From an uncultured Collinsella sp. (lineage in GTDB: Bacteria > Actinomycetota > Coriobacteriia > Coriobacteriales > Coriobacteriaceae), in NCBI GenBank assembly GCA_900556675.1, contig USQE01000037.1, positions 1 through 8,880 on the forward strand: a stretch of 8,880 nucleotides of DNA, given 5' to 3'. The notes beneath the pieces are model-generated. The model had not been told where the DNA came from and made no database searches. It was given only the letters and a program-made list of their open reading frames with translations. Positions 6,401-8,880 of the stretch are shown one piece after another; position 1 is the first letter of the stretch, and every line of letters starts with the position of its first letter. A program made the translations under genes and the position numbers.

Positions 6401-8548
6401 ATGGATCTTATCGCCCAGCTCGCCCGCGAGCTCAACCTTAAGGCCGCCAACGTCGAGGCTGCCGTCAAGCTCATCGATGAGGGCAACACCATCCCCTTTA
6501 TCTCGCGCTACCGCAAGGAAGCAACGGACGGCATGGACGACGTCGCCCTGCGCGCGCTCGACGAGCGCCTGTCCTACCTACGCAATCTTGAGCAGCGTAA
6601 AGAGGACGTCGTTCTGCTCATCGACGCCCAGGGCAAACTCACGCCCGAACTCGAGCAGCAGATTCGCGAGGCCACGCAGCTCCAGCGTGTCGAGGACCTC
6701 TACAAGCCCTACCGCAAAAAGCGCATGACCCGCGCGCAGAAGGCCCGCGAGGCGGGCTTGGAGCCGCTCGCCAACATGATCATCATGCAGGCCTCGGCCA
6801 AGGGCAGCGCGCTCGACGCCGCCGCGACATACGTCAACGAGGAGGCCGGCTTTGACACACCCGAGAAGGCGCTTGCCGGCGCCGCCGACATCGTGGCCGA
6901 GACGGTAGCCGAGGACCCCGAAAACGTCGCCGACCTGCGCGCCTTTACGCAAAACACCGCCGATATCGTCGTCGAGGCCACCGACCCCGCCGAAAAAACT
7001 CCCTACGAGCCGTACTACAGCTATGATGAGCCACTGCGCCGTATACCCAACCACCGCGTGCTGGCTATCGACCGCGGTGAGCGCGAGGGCAAGCTCCGCG
7101 TGCGCGTGAACGTCGATGGCGCTGCCGCCACGGCACGCCTCGGCAGCCGTTGGCCCCGACGCCAGGGCGTCTTCGCGCCCGTCTTTGACGCCGCCATCGC
7201 TGACGGTTACAAGCGCCTCATGGCCCCCTCGCTGGAGCGCGAGGCCCGCGCCAAACTCACCGTTCGCGCCCAGACCGAGGCCATCAACGTCTTTGCCAAG
7301 AATCTCGAGGGCTTGCTCTCGGCGCGCCCCGTGCGCGGCGCCCGCGTACTCGCGCTCGACCCGGGCTACCGCACCGGCTGCAAGGTCGCCGTCATGGACG
7401 AGACCGGCAAGCTGCTCGACCACGGCGTGGTCTACCCCACCAAGCCGCGCCACGACGTCGCCGGCACCAAGCGCGAGCTCGCCCGCCTCGTCAAGAAGGA
7501 CGGCGTCAACACCATCGTCATCGGCAACGGCACCGCCAGCCGCGAGACCGAGGAAGTCGTCTCGGAGTTCATCGCCGAGCAGGCGCCTGGGCTGCGATAC
7601 ACCATTGTTAACGAGGCCGGCGCGTCGGTGTACTCCGCCTCCGAGCTCGCCAGCCAGGAATATCCCGACCTGGACGTCACCGTGCGCGGCGCCATGAGCC
7701 TGGGCCGCCGCCTGCAGGACCCGCTGGCAGAGCTCGTCAAGATTCCACCCCAGTCCATCGGCGTGGGCCAATACCAGCACGACCTTGACCAGGCCGAGCT
7801 TTCGCGCACCCTGGGCCACGTGGTGGAGGACGTCGTCAACCGCGTGGGCGTCGACGTGAACACCGCGAGCGCGAGCCTGCTGGGATACGTATCGGGCATC
7901 ACGCCGAGCGTGGCCAAAAACATCGTGGCCTACCGCGAGGAAAACGGCGCCTTTACCGATCGTCGCCAGCTCAAGAAGGTCCCCAAGCTGGGACCCAAGG
8001 CATATCTCAACGCCGCGGGCTTCCTGCGCATCAGCGGTGGCAAGAACCCGCTCGACGCGACAAGCGTCCACCCCGAGAGCTACGAGGTGGCCACGGCCGT
8101 CCTGGAGCGCGCAGGCGTTAAAGCCAGCGAGCTCAGCCGCGGCGGCGTGCCCGACATCGAGCGCCGTCTGGGCAGCATCTCGGCGCTGGCAAGCGACCTG
8201 GACTGCGGCACCCTCACGCTCATCGACATTGTCAACGAGCTCAAGAAGCCCGGTCGCGACCCGCGCGACGACGCGCCCGAGGTGGTCTTTAGCCGCTCAG
8301 CGCTTTCCATCGACGACCTGGAACCCGGCATGGAACTCAAGGGCACGGTGCGCAACGTCGTCGACTTTGGCGCGTTCGTCGACGTGGGCGTGCACCAGGA
8401 CGGCCTCGTACACTTCTCCAAGCTGGCCAACCGCTTCGTCAAGCACCCGAGCGACGTGGTGCGCGTCGGCGACACGGTCAAGGTGTGGGTAGAGAAGGTC
8501 GATCGCGACCGCAAGAAGATCTCCCTCACCATGGTGCAGGGGAAGTAA
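6401..8548 (+). CDS. tex: Tex family RNA-binding transcription accessory protein
   Basis: This 715-residue protein is a full-length Tex, a conserved nucleic-acid-binding protein linked to transcription and, in some pathogens, toxin gene expression and stress survival. The N-terminal helical region contains AVKLIDEGNTIPFISRYRKE (21-40), a Tex hallmark. Next comes a YqgF/RNase H-like domain (about 315-440) with LALDPGYRTG (317-326) and IGNGTASRETE (374-384). Helix-hairpin-helix repeats follow at about 484-545 (VNTASASLLGYVSGI, then the second hairpin LKKVPKLGPKAYLNAAGF). An S1 RNA-binding domain closes the protein at about 645-712 (KGTVRNVVDFGAFVDVGVHQDGLVH). The start is ATG 6401: AAGGAG lies four bases upstream and MDLIAQLARELNL matches the usual Tex N-terminus. 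A 59-codon in-frame extension to 6224 crosses the upstream terminator and is not part of the protein. The stop at 8548 is 9 bp before a palindromic element. Confidence 0.96.
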   Translation: MDLIAQLARELNLKAANVEAAVKLIDEGNTIPFISRYRKEATDGMDDVALRALDERLSYLRNLEQRKEDVVLLIDAQGKLTPELEQQIREATQLQRVEDLYKPYRKKRMTRAQKAREAGLEPLANMIIMQASAKGSALDAAATYVNEEAGFDTPEKALAGAADIVAETVAEDPENVADLRAFTQNTADIVVEATDPAEKTPYEPYYSYDEPLRRIPNHRVLAIDRGEREGKLRVRVNVDGAAATARLGSRWPRRQGVFAPVFDAAIADGYKRLMAPSLEREARAKLTVRAQTEAINVFAKNLEGLLSARPVRGARVLALDPGYRTGCKVAVMDETGKLLDHGVVYPTKPRHDVAGTKRELARLVKKDGVNTIVIGNGTASRETEEVVSEFIAEQAPGLRYTIVNEAGASVYSASELASQEYPDLDVTVRGAMSLGRRLQDPLAELVKIPPQSIGVGQYQHDLDQAELSRTLGHVVEDVVNRVGVDVNTASASLLGYVSGITPSVAKNIVAYREENGAFTDRRQLKKVPKLGPKAYLNAAGFLRISGGKNPLDATSVHPESYEVATAVLERAGVKASELSRGGVPDIERRLGSISALASDLDCGTLTLIDIVNELKKPGRDPRDDAPEVVFSRSALSIDDLEPGMELKGTVRNVVDFGAFVDVGVHQDGLVHFSKLANRFVKHPSDVVRVGDTVKVWVEKVDRDRKKISLTMVQGK

Positions 8549-8557
8549 ACCGCCAAA

Positions 8558-8773
8558 GCAAGGGTACCCCCTGTAGCGATGTGCAAAATCGCGAGTATTC
8601 TGCAAATTCCACCGTTCCGGATGCCCCTCAGAGACGAAAAAGCAAAAAACAGCCCCCGTTTTGGCGTTTTTAGAGCCAAAACGGGGGCTGTTCCGTGCTT
8701 CGATTAACTGGTAAAAGCCTTTACCTTGCTGAATACTCTCGATTTTGCACGTCGCGGGCGGGGGTACCTTTGC
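8558..8773. repeat. Nested intergenic palindrome with 48-base imperfect inverted arms
   Basis: The left arm (8558-8605) and the reverse complement of the right arm (8726-8773) align over 48 bases without gaps and match at 40. The best-kept blocks are GCAAGGGTACCCCC (8558-8571; one difference) and a 25-base block (8581-8605; two differences) opening with GTGCAAAATCG and containing GAGTATTC. The variable part is 8572-8580. Between the arms lie 120 bases holding a perfect 18-bp hairpin (8648-8692) and a small 6-bp hairpin GGTAAA/TTTACC (8710-8725). No open frame in it looks coding. The design resembles a small non-autonomous palindromic repeat or a structured 3' region; no transposase or clear target-site duplication is visible. 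Copy number elsewhere cannot be judged from one window. Confidence 0.75.
8648..8692 (-). terminator. Strong terminator hairpin, U-tract on the - strand
   Basis: An 18-bp perfect stem pairs 8648-8665 (AACAGCCCCCGTTTTGGC) with 8675-8692 around a 9-base loop. On the - strand it exits into TTTT (8644-8647), interrupted by GC, then TTTTT (8637-8641), a strong U-tract. On the + strand only TTCC follows. It therefore best fits a - strand transcript coming from beyond the right edge, though it could also stop tex transcripts. Confidence 0.75.
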
Positions 8774-8880
8774 CCACGGCAGGATATGAAAGCCGATTAC
8801 CAACCTACCGGCAAGCTCGTGTCGGCAGCCCCGGCCTTTCCTTTGCCTAGCGCGACCCTCGCGAAGCGCGTGAGCGATAG
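8774..8880. other. Right-edge stretch, unassigned
   Basis: These 107 bases lie beyond the palindrome. On the + strand ATG 8786 opens a frame to the window end (begins MKADYQPTGKLVSAAP), but the only AGG is two bases from the ATG, too close for a normal ribosome site. On the - strand a 27-codon frame enters from the right and ends at TAA 8797-8799 (ends ADTSLPVGW), agreeing with the polarity of the terminator to its left. Both frames have lower G/C at third positions than the neighbouring genes, so neither is called. Sequence to the right would decide. Confidence 0.4.

Noticed and set aside
6578..8071. 497-codon open frame on the - strand
   Set aside because: Antisense to tex, no recognisable domain; the sense strand encodes all Tex domains without interruption.
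8297..8803. 168-codon - strand frame covering the palindrome and the tex 3' end
   Set aside because: It begins at a TTG, runs through both palindrome arms and the terminator, and then lies antisense to the S1 domain of Tex.

Overview
The window looks like a chromosomal segment of a GC-rich Gram-positive actinobacterium, most likely a Coriobacteriia gut anaerobe such as Collinsella. The support is the strong G/C preference at third codon positions, AAGGAG-type ribosome sites, and the mix of an OFA-type transporter, NAD-dependent dehydrogenases and a LysR regulator. The genus is a judgement from sequence style, not from a marker gene. No RNA gene, CRISPR array, insertion sequence or prophage gene was seen.

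Layout from left to right. (1) The 3' end of an ABC exporter ATPase gene (+) runs to 335. It faces a diguanylate cyclase gene (-, 516-1664) across a convergent junction holding two hairpins, one a clear intrinsic terminator. (2) A LysR-type regulator (-, best start 2606) lies 63 bp upstream of the cyclase on the same strand. (3) A divergent control region of about 230 bp separates the regulator from a three-gene + strand cluster: a short-chain dehydrogenase (2840-3721), an OFA-like MFS transporter (3788-5044) and a Gfo/Idh/MocA dehydrogenase (5112-6152). A terminator at 6225-6260 closes the cluster. (4) The transcription accessory protein gene tex (+) follows; its real start is 6401. (5) Directly after tex comes a non-coding element of about 216 bp: two 48-base imperfect inverted arms flank a perfect 18-bp hairpin. 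The last 107 bases are unassigned.

Working model: the LysR protein controls the divergent cluster. The transporter would bring in a small organic acid, possibly a sugar acid, and the two NAD-dependent dehydrogenases would oxidise it or invert a hydroxyl group. The substrate cannot be read from the sequence. Each of the two spacers inside the cluster (66 and 67 bp) carries a stem-loop without a U-tract, which suggests segmental mRNA stability or differential expression.

The least explained structure is the nested palindrome behind tex. The best lead for a new pathway is the dehydrogenase-transporter-dehydrogenase cluster.
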